From the NCBI GenBank assembly GCA_963971225.1, contig OZ020269.1:103588067-103652066 (forward strand): a DNA stretch of 64,000 bases, read 5' to 3'. The notes beneath the pieces were generated by a model. The model was given only the letters and a program-made list of their open reading frames with translations. It ran no database searches and was not told where the DNA came from. The position numbers and the translations under genes are program-made. Positions 33,787 through 43,599 of the stretch are shown here, piece by piece. The DNA comes from Melieria omissa. Taxonomy: Eukaryota > Arthropoda > Insecta > Diptera > Ulidiidae. Each line of letters begins with the position of its first letter. The first letter of the stretch is position 1.

Positions 33787-34374
33787 TTATCCTGATCTCT
33801 TGAATTTATACTCATAGATTTCTTTCCAAATTAAAAACGCCGTCTCGCCATCGTCCGCGCCCTTATTGCTGTTTATTATTTTCTGCAGAATAGAAGTCCC
33901 TCCGGGCGGCAACGAGTTCAATGCTTCCTCAACCAGCCCGTTCACGCTGAACTTGCCGTTGGCGTATAGCCCCATCGCTTTAGAAACACACAAAAGACCC
34001 TGCTTTACATTATCACTAGGACCGTCTTCGGTGAACTTTTGATTGATTTCCGGAAACTTTCGAGAGCATTCGGAAAGCTGAAAATACAAACACAAAAACA
34101 AATACATCGTACCAAAGAAACGTAATCTTAGCATCAATAAAAATGAGCAAATTATAGTAGATATCAAAATCAGTACTACCAATGTCAAACGCTGAGGTAA
34201 GGTTTTAAGTAGTTGTGTAACATTGAAAAAAATTAGCTAAACGAAATTTCGATGTGTCATATGTGTTACATGATAAATTCGTTAAAACGGATCACTTACT
34301 TTTTTCATTACATCGCTCGCGGCGAGTGAAGCGCCAAGAAGCGACAGAAACACAAAGACTAAAACTGCTTTCAT
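33787..34374 (-). CDS. Gene 1: secreted minus-C OBP-like protein
   Basis: Two exons: 34374-34300 (25 codons) and 34077-33787, joined across a 222-bp intron with GTAAGT donor and TTTTCAG acceptor, phase 0. The product is 121 residues. The signal peptide is MKAVLVFVFLSLLGASLA. The mature protein has LSECSRKF, then GLLCVSKAMGLYANGKFS, then DDGETAFLIWKEI. This follows the OBP layout: C1; C3 five residues before Gly with GKxxVxxLVEE after it; and the DxCExAxxxxxC tail with Gly in place of C5 and Glu in place of C6. C2 (Gln) and C4 are also missing, so only the C1-C3 disulphide can form. OBPs are soluble helical carriers of small hydrophobic ligands. In tephritids, OBP relatives also include male-specific serum proteins. 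The ligand is unknown. The frame is intact and nearly identical to gene 3. The C-terminus is 2 residues shorter because CAA became TAA. It could be an OBP-fold protein with a non-olfactory role. Confidence 0.72.
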
Positions 34375-34460
34375 GGCGCTGCAAGAGTTGCGATGTGGTG
34401 AGTGACGTCGATGGCGGCAACTTTCGATGAAAGTGTTCAATACTTGAAACAACACGGGCC

Positions 34461-34468
34461 TTTTATAC
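34461..34468 (-). promoter_or_regulatory. TATA box of gene 1
   Basis: CGTATAAAAGG-type sequence on the minus strand about 90 bp before the ATG, at the same place in all three genes. This leaves a 5' leader of roughly 60 nt. The leader (TTTCATCGAAAGTTGCCGCC and so on) is conserved among copies. Confidence 0.65.
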
Positions 34469-34577
34469 GTTCTTTCGCTGTCCGCCTATCAACGAAAATT
34501 CGTTACACTCGAAGTGAGATTACTGCCTGATGTCAGCGACAATTACAACACCAGTGGCGCACGCAGAATGTCATTTC

Positions 34578-35499
34578 GGGTGCGGCTCCGCACACCACTC
34601 TCGAGCGCAATGCCATTCGACACCATAATTTTTGCCAAAGACGTATGTCTAGTCAGAATAAGTTTGCGTGCAAGGAGTACGTAGTTTTTTCATATATGAA
34701 AAATAAATCACATTTTTCAAAAACAAAATATTTTTCATTTCTTCCGTAAACTTAGTTCTTTTGTTCCATTAAGATAATAATATCAAAAACTTGACCAAAC
34801 TGAAAAAGAAGGGTTAAAAACAAAATATGTTAAAAATTCACCTCAGAAAATGTTTGCGTACAAGACAGGGTTATGTAGTTAAAAATGAATTGAAACTAAA
34901 TTTTGTCCAAAAATTAATAGTTTTTTAAATATGCCTTTCTCACTTGAACTCCCTGCAGAAGTTTCGGCATAAATTTGATTAAATTCGGTGTTTTTTCAGC
35001 GATTATTATGTTATATCCTTGAATTGTTATATTGTTTTACTATATCTTTGAAGATGGAGTGTTGTTGGGCTCAGGGTGCAAGTTAACCCCGTATGTACTC
35101 AATTAGATGTACGTTTGATGACTAGGGAGGAACTTTTTCAGCTTTGTTGATCCAGTTAATAGCAAACATAGCTTCGCTTCGTATGCATTGCGTCCTAAGG
35201 TTGAAAATAAATGTTGGAATCTGGTCCAAAGTTTTGAATTCTTGGCTTACATAAGCTTTTAGAATATGTAAATAACTCCCTGGAAGCATTTCTGTGTACA
35301 AAAAACAGCCTGTTCACTCCGTTTCCTAACTTGCAGCCCCATACCATATCCCCACATATGCTATGCTACACTGTTAATTTCAGATTTTTGTTATCAACAG
35401 GATCCTCTTCAAATAAGTTGACCATTATCAGATAATAATGAATCGTCCCACTTTCTATAGATGACAACATATCGTCCCAGAAATTCGCCTTTCTAAACA
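34578..35499. other. Unique spacer between cassette 1 and the palindrome
   Basis: AT-rich with no long frame, RNA or element end visible. Confidence 0.4.
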
Positions 35500-35810
35500 C
35501 TTTGATGGACAGGTAGAAATCTATCCCAGCATTGTTCGTTTAAGCTTCGGTGGAAAAATCGTTTCGACAAAGATTTGAAATGACAACGATTGATGCGACT
35601 CATTAGATATATATGTCATGTTTATAAAGTGTGACAAAAGGCCGTGACTAATTACGCCACAGGAAACTGTGTATGTTTGTTTATAAATTTAATGTGTAGA
35701 ACGAATTTTCGTGATTTACAAATAATAGCACAAGTATTTGTAATCGAGTCGTAATATTGCCGTGAAAATTAGTCATGTTTATCCCAAACAGACTTGTAAA
35801 AATTCGATCA

Positions 35811-36556
35811 TCTATATCTTATATATATGTACAATTCTCGTGTCACAATGTTAGTTACCATACTCCTCCGAAACGGCTTGACCGATTTTTATGAAATTTT
35901 ACATGCATATTCAGTAGGTCTGAGAATCGGCTACTAACTATTTTTTATACCCCTAAAGGGCGTGGCACATTTTTGTGACCCAATTATTCTGCTGAACTAT
36001 AAGTCACACAGCAATGAAACTTAGCATGAACCTATCATGTACTCATATCTTTCGACAGACGGAATAAGGCGGGTTTCGGACAACGGGGCGTGGCACCACC
36101 CATACAAGCAAATTCTTTAAAATGGAATATATTCCAAATTGTAAGTTCTACTACACTGAAATTTTGTATCAGGTCGTTCCATAGATGAGTCATTCTACTG
36201 ATAAGATTTGATGGCCGTTGGACAAGGGGCGTGGCACATTTTTTGTGACCCAAATATTTTGCTGAACTATAAGTCGCTCAGCAATGAAACTTAGTACGAA
36301 CCTACAATTTTCTCTTTCAGACAGAGGGCATTGATTAAGGGGCAGGTATTGAATAAGAGGGCATGGCACCGCCCATATAATTTAAATCCGGGTCAAGCGC
36401 AGTCCATTTCTTTACTGAAACTCAGCAGCAACATTGCTTATTTGTGGGCCTCGATTGCGTTAATCAGTAGCTCCTCCTCTTCCTTCGCCATCTCGCGTAT
36501 TTCATTATAAAAAAACAACAAATGTCGTGCGAGACAAAGTTTGCGGGGTCAGCTAG
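35811..36556 (+). mobile_element. Second Helitron, specific to the left arm
   Basis: Starts TCTATATCTTATATATATG after A (35810) and ends GCGGGGTCAGCTAG before T (36557), with no target duplication. The right arm carries the uninterrupted site (CGATCATCTATATTTTTATA on the complementary strand near 44085-44110), which confirms insertion between A and T. The interior has CTCCTCCGAAACGGCTTGACCG and two AAGGGGCGTGGCACATTTTT blocks. It is related to but distinct from the Helitron next to the genes. It encodes no Rep/helicase, so it is nonautonomous. Confidence 0.75.
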
Positions 36557-36669
36557 TTTGTATATAAAAACAATTGTGACGTTGCTTTTTTGAGCCAAAA
36601 TGAGGTAAAAACCCCAGAATCGATTGAGATAAAATAAACAAAAAAAATTTTGTATGTGGAGGAATGGTA

Positions 36670-37160
36670 CAAAGGCTATATGAGATTTACCACGCCCCCT
36701 TATTACGCCCACTATGGTCACAAAACTCATATATGGTATGATTTCGTAAGGCAATGTGGGTATCAAACGATTCGGCGTGTCACTGCGGCAAACATAGGCT
36801 ATAATATAATCGGCCACGCCCACTTAACTAAGACAACAAAGTTACTCTACATGTTTGTGAATAACTATTGATATCAAATAACTCTGTTTCATAGGGGTAG
36901 ACATAGACTATATAAGATTGACCACGCCCACACGATACGCCTTCTCGCCACGCCCATTATAGTAACAAATTAGCAATGTTAAATTTGTCACAGCAATATG
37001 GGTATCAAACGATTCAGCGTGTCATTGCGGCAAACATGGGCTATAATATAATCGGCCACGCCCATTTTCCGCGCCCACTAAACAAAAAAAAAAACAATTC
37101 TACGGTACATGTCTGTATATTAATATTGATATCAAATAACTCTGTTTGATAGGGGTAAAC
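36670..37160. repeat. 245-bp unit, two tandem copies
   Basis: GGGTATCAAACGATTC, GCGGCAAACAT-GGCTATAATA and ATCGGCCACGCCCA recur with a spacing of about 245 bp (for example at about 36796 and 37041). The equivalent place in the right arm (about 43760-43985) has one unit. So the duplication is private to this arm. Confidence 0.65.
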
Positions 37161-37189
37161 ATGGGCTATATAAGATTGTTTGTTCATTT

Positions 37190-38837
37190 AGATGTGTCCT
37201 TCGACAGGGAGAGTGCAGTGGGTATTAGACGAGGGACATGGCACCCCCCATACAACCAAAATGTGGAATAGCTTCGTAACACTAACTTGGAAAGCTTTGA
37301 CGTTTCGTATACCATCGTCTCATAGATGTGTCATTCTACTACTACTCTCTGCTAAGAGGTGAACCAGAACAAATTTAGAATTTTTACGCATCCAGCATTC
37401 GAAAATGCCAAGAGCTACGAAGCTAATATTTGCGAGTAAAAGTATCTATAAATATTGCAGTTTCTTGCTATATTACTCAATTGCATCTTTAGTCAACATT
37501 TCCAGACCGCAAAAGCGCTGCCGCAAATTAATACTGGACATTTACTTGACTGATAAGACGAAGTCTAGACTAAGCATTGCAAGGGAAAGCAAAGCGAGCG
37601 TAATGACAGTTTATAATGTTATAAACAACTACAACGTGGGAAACTCCATCTACAGAGCCGAAGAAACAGGCAGAAAAAAGGGTCCAATAACCCAGAAGTG
37701 CTGCTGAGGCTTGTTAGCACATATCGGAATAAACCCACGAGGGCGACTTGAGATGTTCCGCTGCATCAGGCACATCGCAATCAACTGAGATGCTATATAA
37801 GCGAAGTCAAGGGTTAAGGACCTACGAACAGCAGAAAGTGCCTGACCGGTAGGAAGCAAAAGAAAAAATAGGGAAGACGCGGGCTCGAAAACTGTATGAC
37901 GATTACGTAACCAAGTTCGATTGCGTGATTCTCGATGATGAAACCTACTCTTAGGTGGACTTCAAGCAGTTGCCTGGGCCTGCCTATTTTACTCAAAACA
38001 ATAAGAATGAAACACAGAGAAAGTACTCCCAAGTGAAATACACCAAATTTCCAAAACGCTTCATGGATTGGCAAGCTATTTGCACCTGTGGTCTACGGAG
38101 CAAGGCGTTCATTACGACAGGAACAATAAACTCTAGAATTTATATAAAAAAATGTATGCAAAAACGCCTTCTACCATTTATTGAATAGCACAAAGGAACA
38201 GTTTTGTTTTTGCCAGACCAAGCGACAAGCCACTACTCCAGGTCAACTGTGGAATGGTATGAAGGAAATTATGTCACGGTGGTCCCAAAGAAGGCAAATC
38301 GTCCCAACTGCCTGGAACTTCGGCCTATTGAAAGATATTGGGCTGTAATGAAGCAAACTATAAGAAAAACAAAGAAAGTTTGCAAAAATCATGTACAGTT
38401 CAGAAATCGATGGAAGCAAGCCTATGCAATAGTCACCGAACGTACTGTCCAGTCTCTAACTAAGACCATTAAGAAAAATATAAAAAAAATGCTGCAACCA
38501 CTAATTATATTTCATGAAATGTTTTTGTGAATCCGAGTTTAAGAAATGTATAATAAACTGCAGTTTATTTTAGGAAAATCAGACTATTACTTTTTTTTTA
38601 ATGTGTCCTTAAAAATTCTAAATTTTTTCTGGTTCACCTCTTACTAGCAAAATCTTATGGGCGTTACGCAAGGGGCGCGGCATATTTTTTGTGACTGAAA
38701 TTTGAAACAGAAGTCGCATATCAATGAAACTGATGGACTGATGGAATCGATTTGGCATTAGAGTTTTGTATGAAAAAACTTCATTTATTGGGTTCATTGA
38801 CTTTGCATGTGCGTGCAAGACTGCGGGGCCGTGCTAG
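37190..38837 (+). mobile_element. Helitron downstream of gene 2, 5'-truncated, split by DD37E element
   Basis: The 3' end CTGCGGGGCCGTGCTAG lies at 38821-38837 in the same position relative to the gene as in cassettes 1 and 3. The 5' part fades near 37190. The DD37E transposon at 37355-38641 sits inside it (CATTCTACTACT...CTAGCAAAATCTTATGG joins without the insert). AATAAA on the gene strand (complement of 38785-38790) lies about 110 bp after the gene 2 stop. Confidence 0.65.
37353..38643 (+). mobile_element. DD37E Tc1/mariner-superfamily element, defective
   Basis: Inverted ends AGAGGTGAACCAGAA and TTCTGGTTCACCTCT bound 37355-38641, with TA at both sides. The plus strand has the triad VILDDETYS, FLPDQATSHYS and LELRPIERYWAVMKQ, with 37 residues between the second D and the E (DD37E spacing). 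The first frame (about 100 codons) includes a helix-turn-helix-like segment SIARESKASVMTVYNVI. The reading is broken by several frameshifts and stops between 37705 and 37960 and by a TAG at about 37952 and 38188. All three catalytic residues survive but no full-length protein is possible. Confidence 0.8.
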
Positions 38838-38899
38838 TATATAACAAGTACATATGTTGAATATGTAATATGTTATTATTATTAGTACTGATATCCTGA

Positions 38900-39598
38900 T
38901 CATTGTCTGGCCAGCAACGCTTTTGCAATTAAAGCCGCCGTCTCGCCATCGTCCCTGCCCTTGGTTCTGGCTATTATACTCTGTAATCTAAGAATATCTC
39001 CGGGAGTCATCTTGCTCCTTACTTCCTCAACCAGACCGTTCACGCTGAACTTGCCGTCGGCGTATAACCCAATCGCCTTAGAAAGACACAAACAACCCTG
39101 CTTTGTAATATCAGTAGGACCACCATCTTCGTCGCTCCCGAATTCTCTTATCGGAAACTTTGCATCGCATTCTTCAATCTGAAAATACAAATACAAAGAC
39201 AAATACAAATACATCCTACCGTAAATAACCGCGACCCAGCATTTCCTATGAACAAATGTTTCCTCGGCAGTATCGAGACAACGTAATCTCAGCATCAATA
39301 AAAATGAGTAAATTATAGTAGATATCAAAATCAGTACTACCAATGTCAAACGCTGAGGGAAGGTTTCAAGTAGTTGTGTGACATTGAAAAAAATTAGCTA
39401 AACGAAGCACAAGACAAAATACCATCGAAAGTGAGCGTCGTGGTTATGTGCTAATAAGATATAGTTTGTGATGACATTCTGGGGACAAGATTACGATAAA
39501 TTCGTTAAAACGGATCTACTTACTTGTTCCTTCACAGTGAGCGAGGCGAGTGAAGCGCCAAGCAGCGACAGAAACACAAAGACTAAAACTACTTTCAT
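38900..39598 (-). CDS. Gene 2: secreted minus-C OBP-like protein
   Basis: Exons 39598-39524 and 39178-38900 are joined in phase 0 across a 345-bp GTAAGT...TTTTCAG intron. The product is 117 residues with signal peptide MKVVLVFVFLSLLGASLA. The mature part has IEECDAKF, QGCLCLSKAIGLYADGKFS with VNGLVEE, then DDGETAALIAKALL. The layout is as in gene 1. C1 and C3 are kept, C2 is Gln, and C5 is Gly. An additional cysteine two residues before C3 is unique to this copy, leaving an odd number. The protein is diverged from genes 1/3 in the middle (REFGSDEDGGPTDITK) and at the C-terminus (ARQ). The intron carries about 60 bp (roughly 39222-39282) absent from the other two. The frame is intact, so it is probably functional. 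It lies head to head with gene 3 across a 2.6-kb gap. Confidence 0.7.
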
Positions 39599-39683
39599 GG
39601 CGGTGCAAGAGTTGCAATGTAAGTGAGTGACGTCGGTGGCGGCAAATTTCGATGAAAGTGTTCACTGCTTGAAGCAACACTGG

Positions 39684-39692
39684 CTTTTTATA
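39684..39692 (-). promoter_or_regulatory. TATA box of gene 2
   Basis: TATAAAAAG on the minus strand about 90 bp before the ATG, with the flanking context CGTATAAAAAGCC. It corresponds to the boxes of genes 1 and 3. Confidence 0.65.
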
Positions 39693-39940
39693 CGTTCTTT
39701 TGCTTTCCGCCTATCAACGAAAATTCGTTACACTCGAAGTTAAATTACTGACACCAGGCAACAGCCATGACTACAAAGCCAGTGGCGCACGCAGAATGTC
39801 ATTTTGACACGGAATGTCAACACATGTCTCTCGGATAGCTTCTAACTACGTTCAAGCTAATTTATCGATGTTAACCTTTGTAGCGATGAGTCAAGCATAC
39901 TGTCACTTGAAATGCAATAACTCTGATTTAGTGAACCAAA

Positions 39941-40290
39941 GATGATAATCCCCGTCCGACAATCCTTCTCATTCCCGTCCTCTTATATGCTGCAGAGTCC
40001 TGGACGTTGTCGATCACCGATGAACGTTCCTTAAAAACGTTCGGGAGAAAGAAGAAGAAGAAGAACAACGAGCTGTACGAGCTATACAGGGACATGGACA
40101 TAGTCAAGCGCATAAAAATACAGCGGTTGCTCTGGCTTGGCCATGTTGCCCGTATGCCTGAAGATGCTCCAGCAAGGCGAGTCTACGAGATGGTACCCTC
40201 AGGTGGACGCCGCAGAAGAGGACATCCTCATCTACATTGGAAAGACCAAGTGTCGCAGAACCTATCGGCGCTCAAAAACAAACAAATGTC
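39941..40290 (+). pseudogene. LINE C-terminal fragment in left arm
   Basis: The plus strand reads ILLIPVLLYAAESWTLSI, then RSLKTF, then ELYELYRDMDIVKRIKIQR, LLWLGHVARMPEDAPARRV and GGRRRRGHPHLHWKDQV. This is the same element class as 6655-7015. An AAG run (KKKKK) replaces the segment that reads CKFFGPPSVGDEYRIRW in the right-arm copy. Confidence 0.7.
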
Positions 40291-40329
40291 ATAAAATGTT
40301 GACTGAAAATCGAATATGGATGGACCTTT

Positions 40330-40693
40330 CCTTTTAGCACAGCAGTCATTCGATCGGCCAATTGTTTCCAAAATATATTCGTCAGCTTTAATTGAAAAAT
40401 TACGCAAACACGAAAATAACAGCGTGGCCGAAATGCACGTTTCCGATTCGATGCGCGCTAAGCTGCGGCAAGGCGATTACAACAACATTGACGAGTATGG
40501 AAAGTGCTACATTGAATGCTTCCTGGAATCGATGGGCATCTTCGAACACAACGACATTGCCATGACCAAATTGGCATCGGTGTTCGGAAGTCGGGCTCTC
40601 GGTACGCGGTGAACGAAATGTGACAGTCATCGCGATATGGACAGAAAATATGAAGTGGCGTACCTACTTATATATTTTTCGTTTGCTACATGA
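40330..40693 (+). pseudogene. OBP exon, decayed
   Basis: After a possible TTTTAGCACAG acceptor the frame reads QQSFDRPIVSKIYSSALIEK, a helix with VSDSMRAKLRQGDYNN, then YGKCYIECFLESMGIF. This is the OBP C2-x3-C3 signature with the Gly six residues after C3. A TGA at 40610-40612 stops it. The same frame then continues with TKCDSHRDM and YEVAYLLIYF to a TGA at 40691. This fits the OBP C4 and the C5/C6 tail, with C5 now Tyr and C6 Phe. No C1 is present in the expected place. No signal-peptide exon is visible upstream, where a LINE fragment lies. It is a relic of a more classical OBP than the flanking genes. Confidence 0.6.
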
Positions 40694-41192
40694 GAGCCAA
40701 GGAACTGTTGAATCAATACCAAAAAAAAGGCTTTAATTTAATTACAATATCTTTCCGGTTATATAAACATTATTCAATACACACTCAGCTGCATACAATT
40801 TGCACGCTTCGATTACAACTCGTAAGTGCTGTAAAAAACTATATATAAATGAACTTGTGATAAATAATTAGTTGCACATAGCGCAGCTAATTTTTGCATA
40901 TCATTGGCGTAGGGGTTCTTATATTCAGATTGGGGATTACTAGCCCGAAACTAGTAAGTTGCCTTATTTCAGTATCCTTGTTAATGCAAAGCGTTGCATT
41001 GATCTTGGGAGAACGCAAAGACAGGAGACAGGCAGATTTTATATTCCAAGTCAACAGGTCTTTGAAATGGGGCTTTGGAGTGGTACGTCCTTATTCGATT
41101 TTTAATCAACATCTTATGACATTTTCTGGTTTGTTTGTTTAGATGGCGCCACAACCGTTTATCGGTCTTGGCCGAATCCAAAAGAGCGCTGC
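40694..41192. other. Palindrome spacer, nothing coding
   Basis: AT-rich with several short frames. 41143-41180 has the phrase GATGGCGCCACAACCGTTTA, possibly degraded LINE or other repeat. No gene is supportable. Confidence 0.35.
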
Positions 41193-41363
41193 AGGGAAAT
41201 AAACGAAAGTGAGACACTCGAACACTTCCTCTGCGGCTGCCCTGCCTTAGCTTTTAAAAGACTAAATTCCTTGGGGAACAGTCTGATAAACTCTCTAGCT
41301 GATCTGTCTGAGAAAAGACTGAAATGCATCAAGTCCTATTTGGACGATGCGGGTTGGCTTTAA
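41193..41363 (+). pseudogene. LINE C-terminus (zinc-knuckle part)
   Basis: Open reading to a TAA at 41361: NESETLEHFLCGCPALAFKR, LNSLGNSLINSL, then CIKSYLDDAGWL. This is the C-terminal ExEHxLCxCPAxAxxR segment of RNase H-bearing LINEs. The first CxxC half is missing. Confidence 0.65.
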
Positions 41364-41459
41364 GGCCCAGTATCTTCTCCCACGCAGGGAAGACCCAGTC
41401 GAGGAGGCGACAATAAAACGGCACATAGTGCTACTTGAGTGTGCTCAGAGAGCACGCAG

Positions 41460-41812
41460 TCGCTGCTACCTCTTTCCAACGTAGATGAGGATGTCCTCTT
41501 CTGCGGCGTCCACTTGAGGGTACTATCTCGTAGACTCGCCTTGCCGGAGCATTTTCAGGCATACGGGCAACATGGCCAAGCCAGCGCAACCGCTGTATTT
41601 TTATGCGCTTGACTATGTCCATGTCCCCGTATAGCTCGTACAGCTCGTTGTTCCATCGTATACGGTACTCATCACCCACGCTGGGCGGACCAAAGAACTT
41701 GCAGAGTATCTTTCTCTCGAACGTTTTTAAGGAACTTTCATCGGTGATCGACAACGTCCAGGACTGTGCACCATATAAGAGGGCGGGAATGAGAAGGATT
41801 GTCGGACAGGGA
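41460..41812 (-). pseudogene. LINE C-terminal fragment in right arm
   Basis: The minus strand reads SLKTFERKILCKFFGPPSVG, DEYRIRWNNELYELYGDMD, RLRWLGHVARMPENAPARRV. It is the palindrome partner of 39941-40290 and the better-preserved copy. Confidence 0.7.
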
Positions 41813-42082
41813 TTATGATCTTTGGTTCATTAAATCAGAGTTATTGCATTTCAAGTGACAGTATGCTTGAGTCATCGCTACAAAGGTGAACATCGATAAA
41901 TTAGTTTGAACGTAGTTAGAAGCTATCCAAGAGACATGTGTTGACATTCCGTGCCAAAATGACATTCTGCGTGCGCCACTGGCTTTGTAGTCATGGCTGT
42001 TGCCTGGTGTCAGTAATCCAACTTCGAGTGTAACGAATTTTCGTTGATAATATAGAAAGCATATATAGGAAAGCGAATAACG

Positions 42083-42090
42083 TATAAAAG
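42083..42090 (+). promoter_or_regulatory. TATA box of gene 3
   Basis: CGTATAAAAGGCC, 93 bp before the ATG. The leader that follows (GTGTTGTTTCAAGTATTGAA and on) matches gene 1 essentially base for base. Confidence 0.7.
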
Positions 42091-42175
42091 GCCCGTGTTG
42101 TTTCAAGTATTGAACACTTTCATCGAAAGTTGCCGCCATCGACGTCACTCACCACATCGCAACTCTTGCAGCGGC

Positions 42176-42829
42176 ATGAAAGCAGTTTTAGTCTTTGTGT
42201 TTCTGTCGCTACTTGGCGCTTCACTCGCCGCGAGCGATGTAATGAAAAAAGTAAGTAGATCCGTTTTAACGAATTTATCATAATCATGTCTCCAGAATAT
42301 CATCCTAAACTATATATACACCTATACACCTTTGATGGTATTTTGTCTTGTGACACATCGAAATTTCGTTTAGCTAATTTTTTTCAATGTTACACAACTA
42401 CTGAAAACCTTCCCTCAGCGTTTGACAATGGTAGTACTGATTTTGATATCTACTATAATTTGCTCATTTTTATTGATGCTAAGATTACGTTTCTTTGGTA
42501 CGATGTATTTGTTTTTGTGTTTGTATTTTCAGCTTTCCGAATGCTCTCGAAAGTTTCCGGAAATCAATCGAAAGTTCACCGAAGACGGTCCTAGTGATAA
42601 TGTAAAGCAGGGTCTTTTGTGTGTTTCTAAAGCGATGGGGCTATACGCCAACGGCAAGTTCAGCGTGAACGGGCTGGTTGAGGAAGCATTGAACTCGTTG
42701 CCTCCCGGAGGGACTTCTGTTCTACAGAAAATAATAAACAGCAACAAGGGCAGGGACGATGGCGAGACGGCGTTTTTAATTTGGAAAGAAATCGATGAGT
42801 ATAAATACAAGAGATCAGGACAAAAATAA
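42176..42829 (+). CDS. Gene 3: secreted minus-C OBP-like protein
   Basis: Exon 1 is 42176-42250 (MKAVLVFVFLSLLGASLA plus ASDVMKK). A 282-bp intron follows (GTAAGT...TTTTCAG). Exon 2 is 42533-42829, giving 123 residues. It differs from gene 1 at only a few positions (for example Arg/Gln in the NxKF segment, Val/Ile before LQK, Arg/Ala before DDGE) and ends YKYKRSGQK. It has the same two cysteines, at OBP positions C1 and C3. C5 and C6 are replaced by Gly and Glu in DDGETAFLIWKEI. The start codon is fixed by the signal peptide and the conserved leader. It is predicted to be a secreted six-helix OBP fold held by one disulphide. Whether it acts in chemosensation, haemolymph or seminal fluid cannot be read from sequence. 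Confidence 0.73.
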
Positions 42830-42867
42830 TAACATATTAAATATTCAACATATGCACTTATTATATA

Positions 42868-43599
42868 CTAGCAGAGCCCCGCAGTATTGCACGCACATGT
42901 AAATTCAATGAACCCAATAAATGAAGTTTTTTCATACAAAACTCTTTCGCCCAATCCATTCCATCAGTCGACGGTTGCGACCCAGTTTCATTGATATGCG
43001 GCTTTCAGTTCCAAAGTTACGCGGACAAATTTCAGTCACAAAAAATATGCCGCGCCCCTTGTGCAACGCTCATAACATTTTGCCAGTGGAATGACACATC
43101 TATGGGACGATGGTATACAAAACTGCAAAGCTTTCCAACTTATTGTTACGAAGCTATTCAACATTAAAAATTTGGGTTGTATGGACGGTGCCAAGTCCCT
43201 CGTCCAATACCCATCCCACTCTCCCTGTCGAAGGACACATCTAAATCGTAAGTTTGTGTCAAATCTCTTTGATGTATGTAGCTTTGTAGTTCCAAAGTAA
43301 TTCAACACATTACCAGTGAAATGGCACATCTAAACGTTGGCTCCGCACCAAATTTTAATGCTGCCCGATTTCTCATTCCGAAGATATTTCATTTTGAAAA
43401 TTAAAATCGTATGGGAGATGCCACGCCTGCCTATCATCGGGTCGTATTCGCACTATGTGGTTTACCAAGACTTACTCAAGACGAAAAATTCCATGAAATA
43501 TTCATCTAATCGGCTGTCTAGTTTTTGAGTTATAGTGTCGTGGGACCAACAAAAAACCAAACAAACATACAAACATTAATTTTTATATACATATAAAGA
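42868..43599 (-). mobile_element. Helitron downstream of gene 3 (most complete copy)
   Basis: On the minus strand it starts TCTTTATATGTATATAAAAA after A and ends in CTGCGGGGCTCTGCTAG before T (CTAG at 42868-42871), with a GC-rich terminal hairpin. Its 3' end lies 38 bp after the gene stop. AATAAA at 42916-42921 is the first canonical poly(A) signal after the coding region. No Rep or helicase is encoded. The insertion site is shared with cassettes 1 and 2, so it predates the gene duplications. Confidence 0.72.

Larger units (their letters stand above)
32885..34577 (-). repeat. OBP cassette 1 (segmental duplication unit)
   Basis: This block, read on the minus strand, matches 42040-43765 on the plus strand. 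The match covers gene, intron, 3' flank, Helitron and about 160 bp beyond it. It also matches, with more divergence, the left palindrome arm that carries gene 2. Upstream of about 34577 the similarity to the other cassettes stops. Confidence 0.8.
35500..40290. repeat. Left arm of the large palindromic duplication (contains gene 2)
   Basis: Read in reverse complement, this arm aligns with 41460-45380 in the same order: outer block (GACAGGTAGAAATCTATC), X block, GGCCACGCCC-rich block, Helitron, gene, upstream region, LINE fragment. Arm-specific insertions are the Helitron at 35811-36556, an extra copy of a 245-bp unit (36670-37160) and the DD37E element at 37355-38641. The spacer between arms is about 40291-41459. 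Confidence 0.75.

Noticed and set aside
42422..42829. Gene 3 starting at the ATG at 42422 (also the equivalent ATGs at 34188 and 39349)
   Set aside because: These ATGs are inside the intron. The upstream exon with signal peptide, GT-AG splice sites and conserved TATA/leader gives the correct start.
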